From assembly GCA_949292205.1 (NCBI GenBank), contig CASEYR010000007.1:1-47530 (forward strand): a DNA stretch of 47,530 bases. Reading direction: 5' to 3'. The notes below the pieces were generated by a model. That model searched no databases, had not been told where the DNA came from, and was given only the letters and a program-made list of their open reading frames with translations. The translations under genes were made by a program, and so were the position numbers. Positions 40,561 to 47,530 of the stretch are shown piece after piece (positions within the stretch are counted from its first letter, which is position 1; each line of letters opens with the position of its first letter). The DNA comes from an uncultured Alphaproteobacteria bacterium. Its GTDB lineage: Bacteria; Pseudomonadota; Alphaproteobacteria; CAAHEQ01; UBA3637.

Positions 40561-41631
40561 TTATTTTATAATAAGACTATTACTTAAAATGCCTAGATCA
40601 ATCAAAGGACCGATGTATGGATCATATGGACGAGGCATATATCCCAAAATATTTTTCTGATTTAACGAAAAAAATGTAGATGAGCTATATCCAAAAACAT
40701 ACTTTGGATTTAATCCGGCTATTATCAATAGCTCAAACGGTATTTTTTCTGGAATAACAATAACTGATGAAACACGTGAGCGCAACACATCAAGTGTTTT
40801 TCTAAAGCGTCCCCCTCTCGGATGATTTTTATAAATCCAATGCATTGATCTCAATTCTGGATTTTGATACATTATGTTGTCCAAAAAAGAAAAAGCTGAT
40901 TTTATATTCATATTGGGATCATCTAAAAAGACTACATACTCTCTTCCGTTTACCAATTTGGACAAAATGTTATTATCCAGACCAGACAACTGATATAAAA
41001 TTTCTTTTTTTGAATCATCCATATGGAAAACTTGATTAAATATGTTTTGCTGTTGCGTATGCAACGATCTGAATACAGGGTATTTTTTTAAAACCACATC
41101 ATGATGTGAAAAACAAAAAATAGTTGGGTAATTCTTAATATAAGAAATACTGGATGCATTCCATCCCTTCCAAAGAAAATACCCTATGGAATCTTCATAA
41201 AAATAAAGATTTTTCACCTGATTTTTGGGAATAATATTCAAAATAGAGTCCCACATCCATTTTTGATGATAATTCAAATGTATCGTAAAATCATAGTTTT
41301 TATACTTCTGATAAAAAGCAGAGAGCTCTTTTTTTATCACATTTAAATAATTTGGATTACCATCTTTTATCAAAGACTTTTGTAAATTTATCCGCCTTAA
41401 AGTGTCTTTTGATACTGGATGGGTAAATCTGATCCATGCTGCATATTTAGGCTCATTTTCTGGACGCTGAATAAGATCTACCATTTGGAATAAGGATGGT
41501 GTAGACGCTATATCAACATAAATATGCGCCAAAGGTTTTTCTCGTGCGGAACAAAATAAAGCGTATGCCAAAAAAAGCTCTACCACAACAAGAAAAAAAA
41601 ACATAACTGAAATAAAATATCTACATTTCAT
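40561..41631 (-). CDS. GT80-family sialyltransferase-like protein with N-terminal membrane anchor
   Basis: A 356-residue protein that follows the Pasteurella multocida/Photobacterium GT80 sialyltransferases: IYVDIASTPSLFQMVDLI (compare LYLDPASLPALNQLMDF), a catalytic acid region FYEDSIGYF where D147 aligns with the general base, WIYKNHPRGG with the HP motif (H270-P271), IPFELLIIAGLNPK, and the SSS/SSTFFSL donor-binding end. Residues 6-28 are a hydrophobic signal anchor, also known from several GT80 enzymes. It overlaps the CMP-sugar synthetase by 4 bp. The donor is expected to be CMP-sialic acid or a related nonulosonate. Confidence 0.85.
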   Translation of the reverse strand: MKCRYFISVMFFFLVVVELFLAYALFCSAREKPLAHIYVDIASTPSLFQMVDLIQRPENEPKYAAWIRFTHPVSKDTLRRINLQKSLIKDGNPNYLNVIKKELSAFYQKYKNYDFTIHLNYHQKWMWDSILNIIPKNQVKNLYFYEDSIGYFLWKGWNASSISYIKNYPTIFCFSHHDVVLKKYPVFRSLHTQQQNIFNQVFHMDDSKKEILYQLSGLDNNILSKLVNGREYVVFLDDPNMNIKSAFSFLDNIMYQNPELRSMHWIYKNHPRGGRFRKTLDVLRSRVSSVIVIPEKIPFELLIIAGLNPKYVFGYSSSTFFSLNQKNILGYMPRPYDPYIGPLIDLGILSNSLIIK

Positions 41632-42329
41632 TTTCCATTCAATAACCGCTCACACCTAGGAATATCCAATACGTCATTAAAATCAAATCCTGAATCAGAA
41701 TCAATTTCATAGCCAACCTGAGCATCATTCAAACTCAAATCACTTCCTTTTCGTATAATCTCAGGAACTGACCACATATATAAACATCCATCTACATAAT
41801 ATGTGGGTAAAACATCTTGGCGACGAACCGTACCGCAACCACCAACAATGGGAAATAAATGCCCCTCAGCATTCATATTACGTATCAAAACAGGCAAATA
41901 TGGTATTTTGGAAACACTGACACACCCCGGAATATCATTATCAATCACATAGCGAATACATCCATCAATATGTTCTGTTTTGCGTAAGGGGCTTGTCGGT
42001 TGTAAAATCATAACATAGTCAAAATCTTCACCTTTTTCTGACAAAAATGTTAATGCATGAATTACACAATCTATTGTTTTTGCTGTATCTGTAGATAGCT
42101 CATCCGGACGAGGAATAATTCCGCACCCTCCCTGTACAAATGCAATAGAAGCAATTTCATCATCATTTGTAGAACAGTAAACAGCATCCAAAAATTCAGA
42201 TCGTCCAGCTGATTCCGTTGTATATAGAATCAATGGCTTGCCATTTAACGGATATAAATTTTTCCTAGGAACAGAAATCGATCCTCCCCTAGCCGGAATC
42301 AATCCCAATATCTTTTTACCCAGATACAA
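41628..42329 (-). CDS. CMP-nonulosonate (acylneuraminate) cytidylyltransferase
   Basis: A 233-residue NeuA/PseF/LegF-type enzyme. The CTP loop is LIPARGGSISVPRKN, followed by YCSTNDDEIASIA, YVMILQPTSPLRKTEHID and a C-terminal YEIDSDSGFDFNDVLDI. It starts at TTG (42329) behind a perfect AGGAGG at a 4-base spacing. Placed between two sialyltransferase-like genes, it should supply their CMP-sugar donor. Whether the sugar is neuraminic, legionaminic or pseudaminic acid cannot be told; neuB and neuC are not in the window. Confidence 0.88.
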   Translation of the reverse strand: MYLGKKILGLIPARGGSISVPRKNLYPLNGKPLILYTTESAGRSEFLDAVYCSTNDDEIASIAFVQGGCGIIPRPDELSTDTAKTIDCVIHALTFLSEKGEDFDYVMILQPTSPLRKTEHIDGCIRYVIDNDIPGCVSVSKIPYLPVLIRNMNAEGHLFPIVGGCGTVRRQDVLPTYYVDGCLYMWSVPEIIRKGSDLSLNDAQVGYEIDSDSGFDFNDVLDIPRCERLLNGK

Positions 42330-42398
42330 AATACCTCCTATACTCAGATGGGTATTTTATCTAACTCAAAATACTTTGTCAATAAAAATATAGCCCGC

Positions 42399-43421
42399 CT
42401 AAAACGAAAATAAATGGGATTCTGAACGATTTCTATTGTCCAAACAACTGCGATAAAAATAAGTATCAGGAATCACTTTCCAATTAAATGGCATATGTCC
42501 ATACGTTTTTTCTATATCCACATATGCCACCCGTCCCATTTTTTGCCCAGGATGTGAAAATGTCAATCTACTGAAATCTTTCGCATAGATATCTATCTTA
42601 TCCGGAGTTGCCATTTGAAAAACAGCCGTTGAAAAGAAAGTACAGACTTTTTCGGGATTAATCAACGATGTCAAGAGTTCCGCCGCAATTTGCCTTGGAA
42701 TAATAGGGATGTCAGGATACAAACGCCCCCAGTCGGTCGTCTCACGAGGATGTGGTTTTATCACAACATCTTTCTGATTATACTGAGATAAAATACTTTG
42801 ATAAAGGCGAATTTTATCCTTTTCAGAAACAATGCCATCTTCCGAAAGAGGTTGAGTAACTAAAATAACTTTTTTCTGATTTAAAGACAAAAGAAGCTGA
42901 GGTTCAACATTAAATGCATGTGCAATAACATTTTGTTCTTCTTTACTTTTCTCATTCCATTTTTGTTTTAAGTCGGTCACGATAAGCTTTTTAGATACAT
43001 CTTTTTCCCAATCATTTCCTAACCGTGTCGCATAACACATTTTTATTCTGGAATCTTTCATCCATTTCGGGAAAAGAACAGAATCTCCCAGACCGTCGGA
43101 TAAAACATAGGTCGGATAAACTGAAATCAAATCTGTCGCAAACGGAGTTACCAAATTAGCATAACAAGGAACAGAGCGTCCTTTGGTTACATGTTTTAAT
43201 TTACTCATAATGATACGCAAATATCTCTTTTGCTCAGATCCTGTTTTATCGTCACGACAATCTAATATCATTTTATTCGGCAAATTACTATGTTGAATTG
43301 CAGGACCGCATATAAATAATGTAGAAAAAAACTTATCCGGAAATAAAACCAAATACTGATATAGTGAATATGACGAATTAGCAATAAAAATTTGTTCAAT
43401 ATTTTGAGTTGACACAACCAT
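42399..43421 (-). CDS. GT52-family sialyltransferase-like protein
   Basis: A 340-residue enzyme resembling the GT52 lipooligosaccharide sialyltransferases. IFIANSSYSLYQYLVLFPDK is the usual opening of the family, then a VLSDGLGDSVLFP acidic segment, QKKVILVTQPLSEDGIVS, the KPHPRE motif and EKVCTFFSTAVFQM near the C-terminus. ATG 43421 is preferred over ATG 43457 because it follows CGGAGGAAG and the longer form has no ribosome-binding site. It heads the operon with the cytidylyltransferase and GT80 gene. Confidence 0.8.
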   Translation of the reverse strand: MVVSTQNIEQIFIANSSYSLYQYLVLFPDKFFSTLFICGPAIQHSNLPNKMILDCRDDKTGSEQKRYLRIIMSKLKHVTKGRSVPCYANLVTPFATDLISVYPTYVLSDGLGDSVLFPKWMKDSRIKMCYATRLGNDWEKDVSKKLIVTDLKQKWNEKSKEEQNVIAHAFNVEPQLLLSLNQKKVILVTQPLSEDGIVSEKDKIRLYQSILSQYNQKDVVIKPHPRETTDWGRLYPDIPIIPRQIAAELLTSLINPEKVCTFFSTAVFQMATPDKIDIYAKDFSRLTFSHPGQKMGRVAYVDIEKTYGHMPFNWKVIPDTYFYRSCLDNRNRSESHLFSF

Positions 43422-43507
43422 CTTCCTCCGATATCTTGTTTTGTTGAATTGTAACATATTAAAAAAAAATTGTCAATTTTTTTCTTTTTTATCGAGTGTT
43501 TTTTCTA

Positions 43508-43536
43508 TTGATTTTCGATCGAAAGCCTGCTAGTAT
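43508..43536 (+). promoter_or_regulatory. Promoter giving a probably leaderless MFS transcript
   Basis: TTGATT (43508-43513) and TAGTAT (43531-43536) are 17 bp apart, but the ATG of the MFS gene begins only 8 bp after the -10 box. Transcription should start at or within a base or two of the ATG. No ribosome-binding site precedes it. Confidence 0.55.
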
Positions 43537-43544
43537 TGCTCATT

Positions 43545-44834
43545 ATGAACAAATCTGTTTCTATTAAGAGGTCTCTTTCATATGTTTTTTGGGGTGGTGT
43601 AGCAACTTCCGCAATGGACACACTGGCTGTTGGACCAACTTTGATTGCTTATGCAGCTTTCTTCGGCGCCGGAAATATTGCTTTCGGCATTTTAGGGGCT
43701 GTTCCCTATTTCGGTAATTTAATCCATCTGTTTGTTGCTTGGTTAATTGAAAAAGGATTATCTGTTCGTCAAATTTCTTTTTGGTCTTCTTTTGTATCTC
43801 GTCCATTTTATTTATTCGCAGCACTTCTTGCCTTGAATCCAAATATGACAGGAGCTTTATTTTTGCTTATCCTGTTCCTGTCTGCAACTTACCTGATTGG
43901 ATGCATGGCCGGTGGTGCTTGGTTACCTTGGATGAAAATATTGGTTCCCAAACGACTAATGGGGCGCTTTTTCTCTCATCGGTTTAAGTATATGATGTTA
44001 GCGAAAATCATCTGCTTTTTATGTGCCTCATTTTTCTTGAAATATGTTCATGAAAATTATCCTGAAAAAGAGATTTATGCCTATGCCACTCTGTTGGTTT
44101 TTGCATTTATTATCGGGCTATACGGGGCCTATACATTCATAAATGTAAAAGATTGTAAAATACCGACAAAGGGTGACATATCGTTTCTTCAAAAGCTACG
44201 CCTCACTTTACGTAATAAACCCTTTCAGCATTTACTTAATGCATTAAGTATGTTAAATTTTTCCCAAGCATTCATAACTCCTTTCATAACTGTATTCATG
44301 TTGCGCCGATTTGATATTCAAATGTCCATTATTTTAGTATTAACTTTGGTTTTGCAAATTGTTTATATGATGACCATAAAAACATGGGGAAAAATTGCCG
44401 ATAGACAGGGACCTGTTTCTATATTATTGTTATCTATTCCCTTGTTTATTCTATCATTAATCGGATTAATTTTATTGAACCAACTTAATCTGTCGGTTGG
44501 CTATATCCTCTATTTTTTATTAACGATTCTACACGTCTTGTTAGGTATAGCAACGGCTGGTTTAACTCTCGGCATTAACAATACGTCTTTACTTTTTGTT
44601 CCGGAAAAAATGTCTGCTATTTACCTGTCTGTCAATTCTGCCGTCAAATCTTTTGCTGGTGCTTTCGGATCTATCATTGCAGGTATATCTCTGACGCTTT
44701 GTACAACTGTTGAAAACTCCCTTTTATCCAACTCAGTAAAGTCTGGATGGACGTCTTTTTATATGATTGCCATATTATTATGCATCTTAGCCGGAATCTT
44801 ACTGAAGCAACTACAAATGAAACATTCACATTAA
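43545..44834 (+). CDS. MFS-type transporter
   Basis: A 429-residue membrane protein with about 12 predicted helices (for example FLFLLILFLSATYLIGCMAG-like stretches and ILVLTLVLQIVYMMTIKTWG), a central cytoplasmic loop, and WGKIADRQGPVSILLLSIP, the helix 2-3-type motif of the second half. It belongs to the MFS in architecture; the subfamily and substrate are not evident. It is divergent from the sialylation operon, so a role in sugar or glycan precursor transport is possible. The start is at ATG 43545, not the upstream TTG. Confidence 0.8.
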   Translation: MNKSVSIKRSLSYVFWGGVATSAMDTLAVGPTLIAYAAFFGAGNIAFGILGAVPYFGNLIHLFVAWLIEKGLSVRQISFWSSFVSRPFYLFAALLALNPNMTGALFLLILFLSATYLIGCMAGGAWLPWMKILVPKRLMGRFFSHRFKYMMLAKIICFLCASFFLKYVHENYPEKEIYAYATLLVFAFIIGLYGAYTFINVKDCKIPTKGDISFLQKLRLTLRNKPFQHLLNALSMLNFSQAFITPFITVFMLRRFDIQMSIILVLTLVLQIVYMMTIKTWGKIADRQGPVSILLLSIPLFILSLIGLILLNQLNLSVGYILYFLLTILHVLLGIATAGLTLGINNTSLLFVPEKMSAIYLSVNSAVKSFAGAFGSIIAGISLTLCTTVENSLLSNSVKSGWTSFYMIAILLCILAGILLKQLQMKHSH

Positions 44835-44840
44835 ACTTAT

Positions 44841-44874
44841 TAAAAAATAAGAGGTCATCATATCAGATAACCTC
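44841..44874 (-). terminator. Terminator between MFS and recombinase genes
   Basis: On the minus strand GAGGTTATC / GATGACCTC pairs over 9 bp (one G-T) with a 6-nt loop and is followed by TTATTTTTT. In the plus direction the same stem could end the MFS transcript weakly. Confidence 0.75.
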
Positions 44875-44879
44875 CTTCT

Positions 44880-44945
44880 CTATTGGTTGGGCACAGTGCG
44901 CAATTCACGAGCTAGTTGAGATTGATAAGTATAAATTTGTGTCAT
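44880..44945 (-). CDS. Possible 21-codon ORF after the large serine recombinase
   Basis: MTQIYTYQSQLARELRTVPN follows AAGGAC and comes directly after the recombinase on the same strand. It may be the cut-off start of a gene disrupted when the recombinase element integrated, or chance. Confidence 0.2.
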   Translation of the reverse strand: MTQIYTYQSQLARELRTVPNQ

Positions 44946-44971
44946 AGTGATTGAGTCCTTAAAAATGTATT

Positions 44972-46609
44972 TTAAGTAGTTTCCAAAGGCAAATAATTTG
45001 AAAGTAATCCGACTGGATATGCAATTTTATTAAATTCTTGCAAATTGTTTGTGATATAATCTGGAATGGTCTTTTTTACATCAGTAGATATAAATGCAGA
45101 AAATGGTTCACGGACATTATATGTTAATTTGCCATCTTTTAAAGTACAATCCTTAAGTAAAAGTTTTAATAATTGATTCCGTATTTTATAATCTGCTGTT
45201 TTCATAATATTTGAAAGATTACCTGCAATTTCAATAATTCTTTCAACCACATCTTTTATTTCAGAGGTAATGGTAATAAATTTTTGAGCATTTAATTCTA
45301 ACTGTTGTTTTTCAGCTTCCATTTTTGCTTTCTCTTCTTGATACTCTTCTTTAGTAATGCCACCTTCCAAATAAATATCAAATAGACGGCTTTTTTTATT
45401 TTCTAGTTCTTCTAATTTAAGTGTATTTTTGCGTTTTAATGCTGCGTTAATATGTGAATCTTCTTCTAAACGCATTTGAACGTTCTTTTTAACTGCTAAT
45501 AGGATAGAATCCGAAAGTTGTAATTTTGAAAAAAGTTCATCATCAAGTTGATTTAGTAATTTTGATTCAGGAACAGGTTTTTGATTACAGTTCTTTCTCA
45601 TATGACTACATCTTAAATAACGAAATACAAGCCCACTTTTTTTGGTATGTTGTTCTGAAGTAATGGTGCAACCACAAATACCACATTTTACCAAACCACG
45701 AAAAACAAATGCTTTCTTTCCATAAATTTGTTGGTGTGGAATAATCTTTTTTTTACCACGATTATCTAATATTTCCTTTACCTCATTAAATAATTCTGGA
45801 CTAACAATTCTTTCGTAAATATGTGGATAGGCTTTTCCCTTAACAACCATAGTTCCGCAATAAAACGGATTACGTAAAATATCATTAATTTTATGACGGC
45901 TAATTGAATGTGATTTTAATTTTTTTGTTGGACGAGTGGATAAACCAATTTCTCTTGCAAACTGACATAAACTTTCCAAAGAGTGTAAACCCGTTGCATA
46001 TTCCAAGAAAAGTTTCTTAATTAATGGAGCTCGTTCTTCATCTAATTTAATTTGAGCTTTATTGTCTGAATCTCGATAATTGATATAACCAATGGGTGCG
46101 AAGCCTTGCCACTTTCCATTATTGAGATTAAATTTTTGAGATTTTAAAACGTGATTCCTAAGTGCGCTGATATACATCTTCGCACTAAATACATTCAAGT
46201 CATATTGCATTTCTTCAGCTTGTTCAGCATCTTGATCTATGTTGAAATTCTCTTTCAAAAAATGGACTTCAATAATACCATCTCTGGCTAATTTATTAAT
46301 AATAGAAGTTTCATCAAAACCACGTTGCAAACGATCTACGCTATGGACAACCAAAGCAGTTTTTTGTTTTTGCTTTTTTAAAAATTCTATCATTTCTTTA
46401 AATTTTGGACGATCTCCAATGGTAGAGCTTTCCGTAATAGAATAGGATTTTACAATTTTCAATCCATTTTTATTACAATAGTTCGTCATGGCAGAAATTT
46501 GAGCCTCTTTTGACACACCATTTTCTTGCTTTTGACTGGAGACACGAGCAAAGATTACTGCTTGTTTACATTCTGTTTCTTTTGTTTCAATAATTTCGTA
46601 TTTTGACAT
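44972..46609 (-). CDS. Large serine recombinase
   Basis: A 545-residue recombinase of the phage integrase/transposon type. The catalytic domain has IFARVSSQKQENG (S24) and VHSVDRLQRGFDE (the Arg-bearing helix). The recombinase domain has HSISRHKINDILRNPFYCGT. The zinc ribbon has VKCGICGCTI with later CSHMRKNC, and a long coiled coil follows (residues ~390-450, KRKNTLKLEELENKKSRLF). Such enzymes integrate or excise elements directionally. No partner cargo with matching ends is clearly seen, so this may be one end of an element extending beyond the window. Confidence 0.92.
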   Translation of the reverse strand: MSKYEIIETKETECKQAVIFARVSSQKQENGVSKEAQISAMTNYCNKNGLKIVKSYSITESSTIGDRPKFKEMIEFLKKQKQKTALVVHSVDRLQRGFDETSIINKLARDGIIEVHFLKENFNIDQDAEQAEEMQYDLNVFSAKMYISALRNHVLKSQKFNLNNGKWQGFAPIGYINYRDSDNKAQIKLDEERAPLIKKLFLEYATGLHSLESLCQFAREIGLSTRPTKKLKSHSISRHKINDILRNPFYCGTMVVKGKAYPHIYERIVSPELFNEVKEILDNRGKKKIIPHQQIYGKKAFVFRGLVKCGICGCTITSEQHTKKSGLVFRYLRCSHMRKNCNQKPVPESKLLNQLDDELFSKLQLSDSILLAVKKNVQMRLEEDSHINAALKRKNTLKLEELENKKSRLFDIYLEGGITKEEYQEEKAKMEAEKQQLELNAQKFITITSEIKDVVERIIEIAGNLSNIMKTADYKIRNQLLKLLLKDCTLKDGKLTYNVREPFSAFISTDVKKTIPDYITNNLQEFNKIAYPVGLLSNYLPLETT

Positions 46610-46668
46610 TTAATATCCTGTTTTATATATTCATTATATCGTATAATTCACTGTAAATACGCATATTT

Positions 46669-46854
46669 TTATGCAATTTGCGAACTTTTTTCTGGGATTT
46701 TTTCATTATCATTTGCGACCTGTTTTTGATTTTCTTGAATTGTTGCGTTAGCGCAAGCAAGACAAAAATCTGTCAAATCTTGAATCATATTATGTATATC
46801 AATTATTGTCGCTTCGGGATAAATTGTTTGTAATTCTTTTTTTAATTCTTCCAT
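46669..46854 (-). CDS. Small companion protein of the large serine recombinase
   Basis: A 61-residue acidic helical protein (MEELKKELQTIYPEATIIDI, then DLTDFCLACANATIQENQKQ) with a C-x-x-C pair and an AAAGGATG-like site upstream. It lies 59 bp before the recombinase on the same strand, and the CxxC suggests metal binding. Similar tiny ORFs often accompany large serine recombinases, but no named family is recognised. Confidence 0.5.
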   Translation of the reverse strand: MEELKKELQTIYPEATIIDIHNMIQDLTDFCLACANATIQENQKQVANDNEKIPEKSSQIA

Positions 46855-47004
46855 TTAACATCCTTTCATTTTGTTATGAAAGAATTTTGTCGCACTTCTT
46901 TTGATATGTAAAACCGTTTTTAAATTTATAAAATTTTTTTATTATTATTTTGAAAGGCTAAGAAAATGAACCTCGATTTTATCAAAACCGAAGTTGTGTT
47001 TCAT

Positions 47005-47026
47005 TAAGTGACATCAATGTCAGTTA
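47005..47026. promoter_or_regulatory. 22-bp near-perfect palindrome, possible operator or crossover site
   Basis: TTAAGTGACAT / ATGTCAGTTAA around the central CA has one mismatch. It lies between the small companion ORF and the invertase end, so a recombinase or its regulator could bind it. Confidence 0.45.
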
Positions 47027-47142
47027 ATCGCAAAGAGAATTTTTTTATTCTGAACCTTTGTATGTGTGTAGGTAAAGGTTAAATATCTGTCAAACACAAC
47101 CTCCTGCCCCTAGGGCAAGAAGTTAAAGAGAATGGATCCATC

Positions 47143-47530
47143 TTAAGCCCATCCTTGGCGAGAGATAAAACGCCGAAGCGTCGTGCGTCCAACGCCCATA
47201 GCTTTAGCAATTTGTGCTTTTGAAACGCCTTTATCCAATAAATCTTTAACACGTTTTGTGTTCTTTGACAGTTTTAATTTCTTGCTTGTGGCTGCGAATG
47301 GACGACCCAGTTTTTTACCACTGGCTTTTATGTTTGCCAAAGATGATTTTGTCCGTTGTGATATTAAACTGCGTTCAATTTCTGCCGATATGCCAAAGGC
47401 AAACGCCATTACTTTTGATTGAATATCTGCGCCTAGTCTAAAATTTTCTTTTATCGTCCAGACCTGACATTCTTTGTTTAAACAAGTTTCTAATATGCGC
47501 ATAACCTCTAACATGGAACGCCCCAAACGA
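47143..47530 (-). CDS. Serine recombinase, invertase type (N-terminus beyond window)
   Basis: The C-terminal 128 residues of a small serine recombinase: LGRSMLEVMRILETCLNKEC, then FGISAEIERSLISQRTKSSL, GKKLGRP and a C-terminal HTH GVSKAQIAKAMGVGRTTLRR. It is a paralogue of the invertase at 38897 (compare CMVKECQVWTLKE with CLNKECQVWTIKE), but its HTH is different and it lacks the extra C-terminal tail. The catalytic Ser lies outside the window. The frame stays open to base 47529, so the TTG at 47526 is not the start. Confidence 0.9.
   Translation of the reverse strand, partial: RLGRSMLEVMRILETCLNKECQVWTIKENFRLGADIQSKVMAFAFGISAEIERSLISQRTKSSLANIKASGKKLGRPFAATSKKLKLSKNTKRVKDLLDKGVSKAQIAKAMGVGRTTLRRFISRQGWA

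Noticed and set aside
43564-43842. Minus-strand 92-codon ORF opposite the MFS gene
   Set aside because: Lys/Gln-rich reading of the reverse complement of hydrophobic codons; no start signal.

Overview
The window looks like chromosomal DNA of an AT-rich Alphaproteobacterium, possibly host- or gut-associated. The best taxonomic evidence is the LexA at 29032-29658: its DNA-binding helix reads SKSSIHRLI, close to the alphaproteobacterial SKSGIHRLI, and a near-match to the alphaproteobacterial SOS box (GAAC-N7-GAAC) overlaps its predicted transcription start. The species cannot be named from sequence alone.

Layout. (1) 1-13714, plus strand: a broken lambda/HK97-like prophage in normal gene order (terminase, gpW, portal, protease, connector, tail proteins, NlpC/P60 tail-tip protease, tail tip, muramidase, lipoprotein). 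Major capsid, tape measure and integrase are absent here. Several phage ORFs are chimeras that join the front of one gene to the back of the next. AT-rich accessory modules sit at the joints: a RelE/ParD-type toxin-antitoxin pair, an AAA/DUF4143 ATPase, an AbiE pair with a broken toxin, an unusual four-gene operon (radical SAM, DEDD nuclease-like, PEP-synthase-like ATP-binding protein, MazG-like pyrophosphatase) and a Fic protein with an altered active site. (2) 13715-25417, plus strand: a tightly overlapping surface-polysaccharide operon. It starts with a promoter and a triple-HTH protein, followed by RmlB, a WecE-like aminotransferase, glycosyltransferases, WbqC, a reductase/epimerase, an acetyltransferase, a cytidylyltransferase-RraA fusion and another PLP-type enzyme. 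(3) 25576-26878, minus strand: phage tail fibre and a tail-fibre partner, then about 0.8 kb with little coding, then tRNA-Pro(CGG). (4) 27812-32492: a diverged RmlB paralogue, lexA, an unidentified small-RNA candidate, efp, epmA and a NYN-domain protein. (5) 32546-38739, minus strand: an MsbA-like ABC exporter and three glycosyltransferase genes, one a GT8-FkbM fusion. (6) 38897-44834: serine invertase, isochorismatase-family hydrolase, small lipoprotein, a sialylation operon (GT80, CMP-sugar synthetase, GT52) and an MFS transporter with a probably leaderless mRNA. (7) 44972-47530: a large serine recombinase, a small companion ORF and the end of another serine invertase.

How the genes may work together. 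Regions 2, 5 and 6 suggest cell-surface glycan construction: dTDP-4-keto-6-deoxyglucose to a dTDP-4-amino sugar, probably N-acetylated; CMP-activated acidic sugars transferred by sialyltransferase-like enzymes; and export by MsbA. The initiating rmlA and neuB/neuC genes are not in the window. Three serine recombinases lie near these loci, and the invertase beside the glycosyltransferase operon makes phase variation worth testing. The most plausible undescribed system is the four-gene operon at 8235-11422.
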